A stretch of DNA of 64,000 bases from Suillus spraguei (lineage: Eukaryota; Basidiomycota; Agaricomycetes; Boletales; Suillaceae), in the NCBI GenBank assembly GCA_016800925.1, contig JABCPU010000028.1, positions 62,001 through 126,000 on the forward strand. Direction: 5' to 3'. Numbering within the stretch: position 1 is the first letter of the stretch; every line of letters begins with the position of its first letter. The notes below the pieces were generated by a model. It worked only from the letters and a program-made list of their open reading frames with translations. It was not told the origin of the DNA and searched no databases. Made by a program: the position numbers and the translations under genes. Positions 43,284 to 56,339 of this stretch are shown in pieces.

Positions 43284-46045
43284 GAGGGGGGAATCAAACA
43301 ATATATAACAGTTTATAAGCCTGTGATCTGTGGTTCGGGGGCTTGGAGATAGGAGATAAGGATAATACACACTGAACTGACACCTGGCCTGGCCTGGTTC
43401 CAAGTTGGAACAATATTTTATTCCCAGTCTATGGTATACGTAGTAATCTCATACTCCTATTTCAATAAATTGTCTCGCTGGCGTGAGGACTCCTGAGGAG
43501 CACTCATAAGGTCAACGTAAGGCAATCAGGAAAGTAGGTGGTTGCTGTGGTGGCAGCGACGATGACGGGGTGGTGATTCGTCTGCTTAAGCCGCATTGTA
43601 AACGATGATCAGTTTCTAGTTTCGCTCTCGGAGCTTCAATCCATCATGTAATATTTGTGCAGGGTGAAAGCACGAGGTGATGTTCGCGGGAACATAAGCG
43701 CTTGGCTGTATATAGTTCAAGCGGTATCCACAGCCGGAATGCCTATGAAGTCGGAGGGAGTGAGTCACTGTGTGTTCATTTACATGAGCGGCGCGGTGTT
43801 ATCATTCAGGTAATTTTATTGTCAGTAATGTATACATGTGTGAGTGTAACCGTACTTCTAGATCTAATAAATTGAAGTTCCGCGCTGGCAAGAAAATGAA
43901 TAGTACTCATGTCGATTGTCCAGCGACAGGGCTCGTAATCAATACATCAGGATCGAGTGAAATATGTCAAATAATCGTACCTGTGTTGAAAATGGCGATT
44001 CGGGTGTTGCTGTACGCAGCAACGAAGATTCGTACTACCGGAAAGTAGCGTATGTATAGTCATACACCTTCTTTAAACATCAATGAGTATCCACCCAGAC
44101 GATTTCGAATATTCGGACTCACCAGTTTCATCTAGCAAACCCCTGGTTGCGTGGTACAAAAGTTCGGCGCAACGAGTGTAGTAAACAGAGTGAACATGCA
44201 TCTCATGCGTCGCTTGCTGTGCAAGGCAAACTGTTGTTCCTGTCTGTGCTTCAACTGGCACTATGATCAGCACAGCATGCCGACTTACTGCAAGTTGATT
44301 AGGCAGCAACAGAGGAGCACTAACTTCGAATTTGCAGTAGCCCTTTCAACAACGTGGTACTAAATGCGAGTTTTTCAGCAGGCATAGACTGAGAATGAGC
44401 ACTTGAATTTGAAATGTCATGAAAGAGAAACAGTACATTTCTTGTGGCTTGTTTCACTTGAGAAGTGTTGCTCAGCATGTGATAGACATCGAAGCATTTT
44501 GACATTAATCTCGAACCGTCGGACGACACTGGTTGGATAGAAGGAGTGCTGCTGTAGGAAAACGAACATATTACGACCACGGCGACTGGGAAAACCTAAA
44601 ACCGTGCACATGTCACATGCAAGGCGGTGAATTAGATGGCAAGCAGTAACTTATAGGCTCCCGGGAAGACGGAAAAACCAAAAACCACACACATGTGTAA
44701 GGTAGTAGTTTAGACGATAAGTAGTGACTTGTGAGCTCTTGCGGGGACTGACAGCTATGTAGGATTGGGTAGTATCTCCGTGAATTTGGTCAATGCCCTC
44801 ACCAAGAGTCCACCTTCCAAAGCTAACCCTATCTTATCAGATATAATGCAGTGCAGGCGCTAAATGACCGTGAGTTCTTGTAGGCGCCAGAGGAGATGCC
44901 CGGCATGGTAAACGTACGAGGAAGTAACTGGATGTAACCACACCTAGAACAGGGACGACGAGTCTGACCCACACCAAATCGTAACGAACCGGAGCATCAT
45001 GACATCTTGGCGATCGCCACGGAAACTAGTAATACTATATAATGAGCTAGTATCGGTAGTCCTATTGGATTCGCTATGAGGAGAGGATCAGATCGTGATA
45101 AAGGACAAGGTTAATTGAACTGACGAATCGATGTTCGAGGATCACTGACGTTATTCTGAAGAAGATCTTCGGGAAAGCGGATGGCATGGGGGTTTGGGTG
45201 TATTTGTGTTCGCAGCGTGGACCCGTTAAGTCCGTTAAATGTCAGGTCCCCTGGGGGGTGTCATCTTTTTTCGGATCGGCGGGTACATGCGGAGGCACTT
45301 CTTCATTCCTTCATTCCATCGTGTTCCATTGATTTTATGGATTGTTGAAATAGTATAGAGCACTGCTAGACATCGTTGGAGACGGTGTTGAGAATAGCGC
45401 CACAGCGAGATAGATAGTTAGCGTGACATGTGACAGGGAGGTGTGACTGCACATTGTGTTGACTGTTGGCTTGTTTTTTCGCGCAAGCAGGCAAGACACG
45501 ACAACCATTGGCGACCTGTCACTACGCCATTTCTAGTCTTTAGTTCAAGGCATTACAGGAAAACGCAAGAGACTTCAAATTCACTACTTTAACCCTTCAA
45601 GTCGGTCTGTGCGTTGTTCTTTTGCCGAGTTTCGTTCCCTGGGAACAGCTCCGCAGCAGTCGTTCCGAGTTACTTTTGACTCGGAGTCGCAGGACAGGTT
45701 TTTTGTTGGTAAGTGAAATCCATTGGTACAATCAAAAGTAAACCCAGGAGCATGCCCGCGCTTTCCGGCCGGTCAATAAAATCTCATCATATCCATTTTC
45801 TCGTTTAGCATTTGTTATCACAGATCTTCGACGCTATCTCTCGATCCGAAATCCTCTAACTTGGTCAGAACCTGTTGTAAAACGTAAGCTCCACTCATCC
45901 CCTCTACCGTCCCTACACTAACTATATGTTCCCTTAAAGCACTAACGTCGGGGTCGGGCGCTAACGACCCTAAACTCGTGCGTCTCTCATGCATGCTGTC
46001 GTTGGACACTTTGTCCTCATCATCTAATAACTTAGACGAATCACA
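43284..46045. other. Intergenic, upstream region of SNF5
   Basis: No supported gene. Contains an imperfect tandem duplication at 44,585-44,745. The last 500 bp probably include the SNF5 promoter and leader. Confidence 0.5.
44585..44745. repeat. Imperfect tandem duplication, two units of about 80 bp
   Basis: Unit 1 (about 44,585-44,660) and unit 2 (about 44,668-44,745) share an ordered set of blocks: GGGAAAACCTAAAACC versus GGAAAAACCAAAAACC, CACATGT, AAGGCGGTGAATTAGA versus AAGGTAGTAGTTTAGA, GCAGTAACTTATAGGCTC versus GTAGTGACTTGTGAGCTC. Non-coding. Confidence 0.7.
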
Positions 46046-49000
46046 ATGAACTACCCCCCGCAATTAGCGCCCCAACCTGGTTCAACTCAACTAGGTCACA
46101 ACCAATTCTCCCAACGACCTTCCTCCTCCTCGAACATGTCCTTCGGAATGCCCATGAACACCAACCCCGGCATCTCCCAAATGAACGGTGCAAACATGCC
46201 CATGAATCCCGGCAACAACATGGGCGTACCCATGAACCCAGCCATGTCGATGAATCCGCACAACATGGCGATGAACAATATGCCAATGAACATGAACATA
46301 AACAACATCAATCCATCCTTTCTTGCCGCTTTTCAGAACTCCCAAAATCCACAGAATGGCATGATGGCAAAATTTCCAAACTATCAAGCCTCTCAGCAGT
46401 CCATTCCCCCTTCCACGCCCAATCTTGGCTCTGCGCATGGCCAGGGCCAGTCCATATCGCCCTCGCAGCTCATGTCAGGTCCTCCGTCACAGCTTATGGG
46501 TCAACAATCACATTCACAAGGCTCCAGTTTGACGCTCACTCCCGCACAGCTCCTTCAACAACAGCAAAGCGGCATGAGCCAAGCCTCTATGGGCAACATG
46601 CACCCTATGAGCGGAATGGTCGGGATGAACATGAGTGCCGGTGGAATGCAGAATTTGAATATTGGTAACGCCATGCCCAACATCGGCGGAGCTGCGATGA
46701 ACATACCTACTGGCATGCAGAACATGAGCGGGAACATGGGCATGTCCAATATGATGAGCGGTATGCCGAATCCCAACAACCCTCAGGTGCGCATAACGCC
46801 TCAGCGTTGGGCGCAGATGTCGGCGCACGATCGTAGCGTGTTCCAGCAGCAACGGCATCAAATTGGCCTAGCTCAACCGCCAAGCGCTCCTAATCAACAA
46901 CACCACGAGCGGGGCCCGAGCCTGACTCACGACCGCCCACCGAGCCAGCATGGGAGACACGACCGTGCTTCAAGTCAATCCCATGACAGGCAGCCCAGCC
47001 AGCAGCCGCAGGACGTCTCTCAAGTCAGCGACCGCCCCTCCTCATCCGCTTCTATTCGCTCTCATCACTCCCATCACAACCTCGACTCTGGTCTGATGCC
47101 CCCACCATCCTCTCGACCCAGTACTTCCAGCGGCGGCATGGGTGTTCCAAACGTTAATCCACGGATGAATCAGCAATCTATGAATTTAAACCCGCATCTC
47201 AACATGACGCCCGGTGCCAACATCAACCCTAGCATGAATGCCGCGAGTAACATCAACCCTCACATGACCCAGGCCTCAAATATCAACCCTGTGATGAACC
47301 CAACTCAGGCACAGCAGAACATGAACTCCGTTATGCACATGAACATTGCTCCGTCGAATATCAATCCCGCGATGAACCAGGTGCAAAATATGAACCCGCA
47401 TCTGAATCGCCCTCCGACACGAGCGGATTCTGCGCATGGACTTGCTGCATCGCCAAAGCAATCGCCAAGGATGTCAGGGATGATGAATCTTGCTGGTGGC
47501 CCTCCTGGAGGCATGCCTGGTAGTATGGGCGGCCAGATCAACCTCGGAATGTCAAGCGGCGCGATGGGAATGCATGGTGCCTCAATGAGTGGTGCCCCTA
47601 GTGGTGGCATGAATATGGGTATGGGCGGCAATATGAACGCAGCCATGGGAACAATGAGCAATGCTATGAGTAGCATGGGGAATGTACCCAGCATTGGTAG
47701 CATGGGTAATCTTGGCTCGGTGAACATGAATGCCAACACTATTGGCGGTTTGGGGGCCGGCGGCAGTATGCTAGGCGGTGCGGGGGGAGGTCTTATGGGC
47801 CCCCCTGTGATTCCCCAGTCCATCCAGCGGCCGGAAAGAGATCAGATAATGCAAAGAGAGCGCTCGAGCTCGCTCCATGGACGTGAACAGGTGAGGAGTA
47901 CACCTCCGTTCTTCACGTATCGTGAACTGACTTGGCGAACGTTCTTTTACCTGCCGATGCGTTATCATCCACTGTCGTGCTCCAGAGTATGCCTCCGGCG
48001 TCTACTGCACCGTTTATGGGTCAGGGTCTTGATAACACCGGTGTCCAAGGATTGGGAAATATGGTTGGTGGCATGGGTAGCATGCCTCGGCAGCAGTCCC
48101 AACCACCAATCAACGCACATCAGCAATCGCCCGCCTGCCAAATACCCCCAGGCCACCGTTCCCCTATGCCTCTTGTTCGCAAAGCCGGGCAGTTACCCAC
48201 CACACCCGCGCTTTCCGGCACTCCAAATCCCGTCGCACCACATCCAGGCGCCGCTGCGGTCCCGAAACTCCCCCCTCATCTTGCAGTGCTCAATCCCGCC
48301 GTAACCAAAATTTCGTTCATCCCTTGTACCGTACACTCGAAACCCGAGGTTACCGCCGACGGCGAAGACGAGAAGGTACCTGTCGAAGGTGCGACTGATT
48401 CCGAAGATGCTGGTGCTTCTTCGCTGGCCAAAGTCGAAGATCCGGTGAAATCGCTGACCCCATCGGAGATCATCACGTTGAAGGAAATTATGAAACGTGA
48501 TACAGCCTACGATGCACTACACCGTATCAAACAAGCACGCGTGGCCCAGGAGTTGCGCACACACGGTCCTGCATCGCGAAGCGCCTGGTGGGAACGTGAT
48601 CATGTTCCGACCATGGGCATGAACCGTAGACCCGAACGTTTCGATGTGAGATATCCAAGAGCACCCAATGGGGACCGAGGCTCGAATATCAACTCGAGGA
48701 AGAAAGGTGTGAGGAGAGAAGGCATTCGGATGTGAGTTTTTGCTGTGTCTTCCTTTTGTTTGGGGGGATTGATTGATTCCCGCGGGTTTAATAGCCCTAG
48801 GAAACTTCCTCCTCAGCTGGCTAACCGTCCTGAGCAACTCGTGCCGATCAGACTCGAGTTCGATGTGGAGCATCATAAGATGCGCGAGACCTTTGTATGG
48901 AATCTGAATGGTAGGCTTCTTGCCCCGAGTGGCTTTCGTTGCTGACCTCGTTGTTTAGATCCTGTCATTACTCCTGAACATTTTGCGCAGACACTCATTG

Positions 49001-51461
49001 AGGATTATGCGTTGCCCCAAAGTTACCAAGGTGTCATCACCAGAGCGATCCAGGAGCAGCTGAGTGACTTCAAGGCTCACATTGCCAGCGTGGACGGCGA
49101 CTGGAAACCTCCATCCTCAGCGAAGGAGATGGCGATGATGGATGGCTATAAAGCAGACGAAGAAGATGGCAATGACGCGGACGTGCGAGAGACGGACGTT
49201 GAAGACGTTACCGAAGACTATAATCACAAGTTTCTTGAAGATGATGACTTGACCATGGTGAACCGGGGTAGTCTTGACGACGAGGACGTGAAATGGTGGG
49301 AGTCATGGCGCAAGCGATCACGGCAAGAAAGCACATTTACTCGCAGCATGTCCTTGCGGAATCAACGTAAGCGTCGCAGGGTGACCTCGGTCAAGGTCGA
49401 GGAAAGCGACGCATTCGAGATTGACAAGGAAATGCCACACACTGCGGATGAGATCGAGGTCGATGAGAAGACGGTGCATGAGGATTTACGGATCTTGATC
49501 AAGGTATTTGATTAATCCCCGATTACGTTTCGTGAACCAGTGCCAAACCTTTTGACTTTAGCTCGACATCATCGTCGGATCTATGAAGCTGGATGATCAG
49601 TTTGAATGGGATCTTGAGAATGTGGATGCTTCCCCTGAGCATTTTGCGGACGTGTATGCAAAAGAGTTGGGCCTTGGTGGGGAATTCAAGTGTGTAGCAT
49701 TGCATGTCCATGACTTTGCCACTGACCTCTTCTACAGAACGGCCATCGCGCACTGCATACGCGAACAAGTTCAAATTTATCAAAAGTCGCTGTTTCTCGT
49801 TGGCCACCCCTCAGATGGTTCTACTGTCCAAGACGATGACCTGCGCATGTCCTTTCTGCCCGGCCTCGCATCTGGCACCAGAGCAATGGATCAAGTACAA
49901 TCGTTCACACCACTGCTCAACTACCTCAGCGACGGCGAGATTGAACGTAGTGAGAAGGAGAGGGAGAAGGAGCTCACCAAGCGCAGGAAACGGAATACAC
50001 GAGGACGCCGAGGTATCGCTTTACCTGATCGGGAGCCTAATCGCACATACCGCACACCTGCCTTCGGGTTCCCAGAGCTGGATGCGGCAACCCTCGCGTT
50101 GGCTGCCGCGAATGCGCCGACTTCGAGACGTGCTGCGGCCGCGGCTGCTTCTCTCACGATTGCCAACATGGTTGCCTCAGAAAATGGCACGAGCGTCATG
50201 CCACTGCAGCTGCCTCCCCAGCAGATCATATCTACTGCCGTCGCTGCTGGAAAAGAGAAGAAACCTAAAGGGTTGTTCAAGGCCCCTTCGTACCCTTCTT
50301 CTGTACTTCGGCCTCGTGCTCAGGTCACTGCTCCCACACCCTCGACAGCAGTTGAATCGACGTCGATGTTGCCTTCATCGTTTCTTGATACCGAAGCCCC
50401 TGCCTCCTCAGTTAGTATTCCTGCCCCGACTCGCGAGCCGTCGCAAAGAAAGCCAAGGAGCTTGAAAGGGAGGCTAAGGAAAAAGAGTTTGTTGATGGAC
50501 AGCATGCAAACGTGATCAATGGGGTGTGGCACTGCTCCAACTGCGGCTGTCCGGAGAGCGTTGCTATCGGACGAAGAAAAGGCCCTTTGGGCGACAAATC
50601 ACAATGCGGTACATGTGGTACGTTGGTACTATCGGCTAATCGATAACACACTTTCCTGACGCATCATTGTTATTTAGGCAAATTCTGGCATCGACACCGC
50701 AGACCCCGCCCTGTAACATATAACCAAGATCCTGACTACCACTTGAGCTTAAGGCATGAGACAGAACAGGTTAAAATCGGCGGGGTGAAACGAAAAGGAC
50801 GAGCGCTGAATTCTCAGGTAGCTGCTGACGGCCAAGATACACCTAGTCGACAGAAATCAGACCTCTCCGTCGATATCCCTACCCGATTACCCGTATTGGC
50901 TTCTGAGGCCATGTCACCAGTATCGACTGCCTCTAGTGATACAGAAGCTCCTCTTGCCCAACGCGTCACAAAAGTCAACGGCGCCAATCACGCAGGAATT
51001 GCGTCGTCGTCTGGGACACCTCCTCCAACAAGCAACGGGATTGCACATCCTAAGTCACCCAGGGAAAGTAGTGCTCCTATTTCAAGCAGCTCATACGTGA
51101 GCATTTTCCCTCTGAGACCAGGATCTTATTGATGCTGAATATTAAGTGAACAGGCCGCTCCACCATGGCTAACTACAGCAATTCGTTCGCTTCAAGAACA
51201 ATACCCAGATGACAAGTTCGAAGCAATCCTGCGTCGACCTGCTCCGCGTACTATACTAGAGTGGAGGATGAAATGTCTGGATTGCCCCGGCAAGGTTCGT
51301 CCACACCATTAAGCCACTTAGACCAACGCAGACTTAAATTTGATTTACAGCTATATAACTCTGGGCCTGGGGATACGCTGCAGAACTATGAAGTCCATCT
51401 TAGAAACCGACAGCATCGCTTACGGGTGAACGCTCGTCTGACGCAGGCGCCAGCATCATAA
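46046..51461 (+). CDS. SNF5: SNF5/SMARCB1-family core subunit of a SWI/SNF-type remodeller
   Basis: ATG at 46046 (MNYPPQLAPQPGSTQLG). A long Met/Asn/Pro/Gln-rich N-terminus covers about 600 aa (MNTNPGISQMNGANMPMNPG) with many NINP repeats near 47,150-47,400. Then come a helical segment (SLTPSEIITLKEIMKRD) and SNF5 repeat 1 (LVPIRLEFDVEHHKMRETF; PVITPEHFAQTLIEDY). A long acidic and then basic insert (EDGNDADVRETDVEDVTED; SLRNQRKRRR) precedes repeat 2 (LDIIVGSMKLDDQFEWDLE; SPEHFADVYAKELGLGGEF). The C-terminus has an Ala-rich stretch and a GATA-like zinc finger (WHCSNCGCPESVAIG; QCGTCGKFWHRHRR). It bridges the remodeller to the nucleosome acidic patch in the family. Several short introns. Confidence 0.93.
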
Positions 51462-51648
51462 TGGGCGGTTTGCACTGTATTGGCTGGCTTGTGCTATTTT
51501 ACTATTTTCTTTGTGCCATCTGTTGTGCTCTGCTATCTGTATAACGTATATACCTTTGCTTGTAATCGCTATTGGATTACTTAACCCAAACTAAACCCAT
51601 GAAGCTCGTTACCAATCAAGCACCGACCTTGATCTTTCTACTCTGACA

Positions 51649-53632
51649 ATGTCTGACATGATAGTTTGGCGACCAGAAGATGATCCAAACATCAGACCCC
51701 CGCTTCAGGAGGGCCAGGTATACAGACCAGACATACTCAACGTGATTGAGACGTCAATCGACGGACTGGGGGGGGAGCTGAGGGCGCTGAGTCTCGATAT
51801 ACATGGTAATCATCATACTTCCATTTCGTAGCAACGCATCCTATGCTCACGCATCTTCGAAAGACCATCCAGAGTTGAAATTCGAAGAAAAGTGTGTTAT
51901 ACCTCATCGTGCCATACATAATATCTAAGAGCATTGTCACAGATATGCTCATGACGCATACACTGCATTCATAGAAAAACATGGGTTCATAGTTACCAGA
52001 AATCATCATCTTGAGACTGCCTGGGTGGCTACATACACTCATGGACAGGGAGGACGCGTTTTAGGTATCAATTCTGAGATGGATGCGCTCCCTGGAATCG
52101 GGCACGCTTGTGGACATAATCTTATTGGGATATCCGGAGTAGCGGTAGCCCTTGCAGCTAAGTCTGCTATGGAGAGGCTGAACATCGATGGAAAGGTTGT
52201 CCTGCTGGGTACACCTGGTATGTCGTGTCTGCATTCGTGATGTAATCTGCGGAATAACAGGAAACAGCCGAGGAGGGCGGCTTTGGCAAGATCATGCTGT
52301 ATGAAAAGGGGGCATACGCCGAGATGGATGTCTGTCTCATGTCAGTTCCTTTACCAGTGGTCCATATCAGATGACCAGCATGAATTGACCTACTTTGGAG
52401 GTGCCATCCCACACCCGGCCCCCGCCACTCCATCAGTTTGACTAGCAGCTTGGCTTTATCTTACATCACTGTGGAGTACCATGGTCATACGTGGGCATCT
52501 TTTATACTTTTCATCGACTAGTGGGATCTAATTCCTTTACATTAACAGTGCTCACGCTGGGTTGAGCCCTTGGGAGGGACAAAATGCACTCGATGCGGCT
52601 GTCCTAGCATATAATAACATATCTCTTCTCCGTCAGCAGATTAAACCTACTCATCGTGTGCACGGCATTTTTGGAGGAAAGGATTGGGCTCCAAACAGTG
52701 AGATTTTCACACTCTGTATAAACACTTGTAAAAATAAAATTTGAAAAATCAGTCATTCCGGACCACGCTATAATGCAGTAAGTCAATGACAGGAATTACT
52801 GCCTTAAAGCGCCCTAGACTCGAGTGTAGGTGGCTAGTCCGCGCTCCCACAACGTTGGAGATGGAGGACACCAGACGGCGCGTTACTGCCTGCTTCGAGT
52901 CAGTCTTCACTAACATGTTCAATTGATCAAATAGCATAATCTCTTTTCTTGTCACAGAGCAGCTGCACTTGCATCTGGATGCAAAGTCCAAATTACTGTT
53001 ACAGCGACACTCAACGAAATCACGCAAAACAAAGCACTTGGTATGAAATTACGGGGTACAGTGCAGTGACTTAATGGTACTAAATGTTATGCCAGGCGAT
53101 GAGCTTTCTGACGTTGTTCTGAAGCGCTATGGTGCTATAGATTATGAATGGGGTATCAAGAGCGCTTCTACTGATTTCGTGAGTGTCTCGCACACTTGGA
53201 AAATACGACGGAGCTTATGTTTCGGACTGAAAAAGGGGAATATTTCATATTGTGCGTCTGACCTCCATGACCGGGGATAGGTAAGCTTTACTAACGAAGT
53301 TCCCGATCGTCAGTGATGCCTGGTCTTCACCCTGGTTTTTGTAAGTAGCACAGGTTCTGAATAAACCATGCTAATCGTTTTTTTCAAGCCATCCCGACCA
53401 TTCCAGATGGCGGGAACCATACCCCAGGATTCACGGGAGCCGCACGTTCCGAAGTGGCCCATGACGCCTGTTTTGTGGTATCGAAGGCACTCGCGGCCGT
53501 CGGCATGCGAGTATTAACTGACGAGGCGTTCCTCCAGAAAGTATGTGTTACGCGTCGTTCAGATAACTTCGTTTTGACTGCGTTTTGTAGGTGAAGGACA
53601 CGTTTGAGGAAGATAAGAAACTAAGAGTGTAA
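51649..53632 (+). CDS. M20-family amidohydrolase (ACY1L2/PM20D2-like), copy 1
   Basis: ATG 51649 ([20 protein letters not shown]). Conserved parts: dipeptidase-type N-terminus [20 protein letters not shown], metal site segment [20 protein letters not shown], catalytic Glu pair AEEGGFGK, a metal His in CHPTPGP, the lid/dimer segment [33 protein letters not shown], and C-terminal metal-site part [19 protein letters not shown]. Read through about eight short introns to TAA 53630-53632, about 430 aa. It belongs to the zinc-dependent carboxypeptidase/aminoacylase superfamily; the vertebrate homologue PM20D2 clears odd dipeptides. The substrate here is unknown. A second copy follows 620 bp downstream. 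Confidence 0.9.
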
Positions 53633-54254
53633 CTGCTAACCTTTGATAGGTGCCTTGTAAGATCTGAAGGAAGAATTTGTCTATGCCAAACATAAGTTAT
53701 TGTTATTACATTGAGTTCATGCTCTTCAGTTCCTCAACTTACCTCAGAGGAAAACACATACATGATCAAATCGTCTTAAAACAACTCGCAGAGTTGCAGC
53801 CACACATGGTCACAGAGAGCGTTGCCTGTGGGTTTTGATATAGATTTTAAAACTTACTACGCCATGGCTTGGCGCAGCAGCCAGCCTGTTTACCTCATCT
53901 CTTCATTAGCTAATCGTAAGTAAGTTGTGTAAACGACGGACTTCTAATCCGGGGCAACGGCAATAGTGTGGCCAATGGCAGGAGCAGGCAGTCTTCACGC
54001 TTAGCTACTGTGGGCTGTATTCCCTACGGTTGTATACTCTCGATTTCTTCACGCAACGTTCGCACTGGTCAGGTTTCCGTCGACACCAGCCAGCGTCCCG
54101 AATCCCAATTCAGCACTTTGAAGGACGAAATTTGGTTTAGCTAGACGCCCAGACCACAAGATTTTGTAATCGTGGAAAAGAATCTTATCCAAAGCGCCAG
54201 CGTCAGTGATTGCCAGTCTGGAATTGACTATCATTTCAACTCCCTGTTTCTGAT
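53633..54254. other. Spacer between the two M20 genes
   Basis: No gene supported; contains the copy 2 promoter. The text on either side of the spacer does not show obvious duplication of the non-coding DNA. Confidence 0.5.
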
Positions 54255-56227
54255 ATGACAATAGTTCAGGCTGATGTTCTTTGGCGGCCAGAAGATGACT
54301 ATAAGGTCAAACCGGCACTGGAAGAAGGAGATATTTATCGACCAGATATCCTTACGGTCATAGATACTGTTATCGATAGTCTCAGTGGCGATTTACGGGA
54401 ACTGAATCTTGATATCCATGGTAAGATCAAGACATTGTTTTGCCCACAAGAAACACCGATGTGCTATACTAATTCAGAGGCACAGATCATCCAGAGCTTA
54501 AGTATGAAGAAAGGTGCGTTCAATCAATTGCAACCAATCGGGCAATCGAACTAATTGTCGGCAGATACGCCCACGATGCGTATACCTCTTTCCTTGAGAC
54601 GCATGGTTTCGAAGTTACGAAGCATCACCTCCTGGAGACTGCGTGGGTTGCGACCTACACCCACGGGCGGGGCGGACGCGTTCTAGGGGTGAACTCAGAG
54701 ATGGATGCACTCCCAGGCATTGGACATGCGTGTGGGCATAATCTCATCGGCATCTCAGGAGTCGCTGTCGCCTGTGCGGCAAAAGCAGCGATGGAGCAGC
54801 TCGATATCGACGGCAAGGTGATTCTTCTTGGTACACCTGGTATGTTATTTTCCCTAGTCGCGATGGATTGACAACCTACCCTCAATAGCCGAAGAAGGCG
54901 GGTTTGGAAAAGTGAAGCTGTGGGAAAGGGGAGCATACAAAGAGATGGACGTATGTCTCATGTCCGTGACCAGCCCTGGCTTACCAGTGTTATTTTATTA
55001 TCATCTCACGTTCGTGACAGGTGCCACCCTGCTCCTGGACCTCTTCATTCCATCAGTCTGAGCAGCTGTCTTGCAGTTATACGTCTGGAGATAGAATACT
55101 CGGGCCACACGTACGGTCTCCTTACTTAAATTCCCTGGCTTGAACTCTGACTCGTGTGTCAGTGCGCACGCTGGACTTAGCCCCTGGGAAGGAAAGAATG
55201 CGCTGGATGCAGCTGTTCTGGCATACACAAATATCGCTTTACTGCGCCAGCAGATTAAATCCACGCATCGTGTGCATGGAATTATTGAGGGAAATGACTG
55301 GGCACCGAGCAGTGAGTGTCTGTCCTTCAGCGCTAGATATACATTTGAGAGCGTGCGCGACAGTAATCCCAGATAACTCAAAGATGTAGTAAGTGTGGGT
55401 TCTGGCTTCAGATACTTAATGCAGGTGGTGACATGCTTCAGTTATTATATCCGTGCGCCAACTACTGTTGAAGCGGAAGAGACGCTCAAGCGTGTCGTTC
55501 CCTGTTTCGAGTGAGTTACCATTCAGCATTCATGTCACCCCAACCCCAGACTTCGCGCAGAGCAGCAGCACTTGCAACCGGAACGAAAGTCAAAGTTACC
55601 AGAGGATCCACTGGGAACGAACTTGTGCAGAACAAAGTCCTTGGTGTGTCTTCTTGGTGATAACCCCGTGATTCCTCCTAGATTTTGCGTAGGTAATGAA
55701 CTGTCTGATGTAGTCAGAAAGAAGTACGGCGTCATTGACTATGAATACGGGATCAGCGGTGCATCGACCGACTTTGTGAGTGTGCTCCTATAGTATCTCA
55801 AACAGGCACACTAATTTCACCCCAGGGAAATGTTTCATATTGTACGTCTTGGTCGTAATGTCTGGCAGAGACTTTGAAAGTCATTAACCACCAGTGATGC
55901 CTGGCCTACACCCCGGGTTTTGTTCGTATAGTTCTTCCTTTTGTCGCTGACAATGTCTGACTCTAAAATCCCGTCGTAGCAATACCAACCGTACCGGAAG
56001 GCGGTAACCATACTCGGGCATTCACCGACTCAGCACGTTCGCAGGCTGCTCATGACGCATGTCTCGTTGTCTCGAAGGCCCTTGCACACGTTGGCATGCG
56101 CGTGATCACGGACGGTGGATTTTTGCAGCAGGTAAGATGTAGTATCCTTCTGATCTTCTGATTGCTAAGACACGTTTTACTGCAGGTGACAGATGCTTTC
56201 GAGGAGCAAAGGAACAATAAGACGTGA
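54255..56227 (+). CDS. M20-family amidohydrolase (ACY1L2/PM20D2-like), copy 2
   Basis: ATG 54255 (MTIVQADVLWRPEDDYKVKP). Same order of motifs as copy 1: [121 protein letters not shown] and IPTVPEGGNHTRAFT, with introns at equivalent places. It ends RNNKT at TGA 56225-56227. All metal and catalytic residues seen in copy 1 are kept, so both copies look functional. Shared intron positions indicate a DNA-level tandem duplication. Confidence 0.9.
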
Positions 56228-56339
56228 CAAATGAAATCAAGGCGCATATACAAACAATATAACTACACTGCAAGACTTACAAATCCGATGGTTTCTGATT
56301 GTGCTTTGACCCCAGACTAAAACTTCCTGGTCGAGCCGT

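Noticed and set aside
46091..47823. Several long ORFs on - opposite the SNF5 N-terminus
   Set aside because: They are mirror images of the Met/Asn/Pro-rich repeats (His/Val or Pro/Met-rich shadows) without domains.
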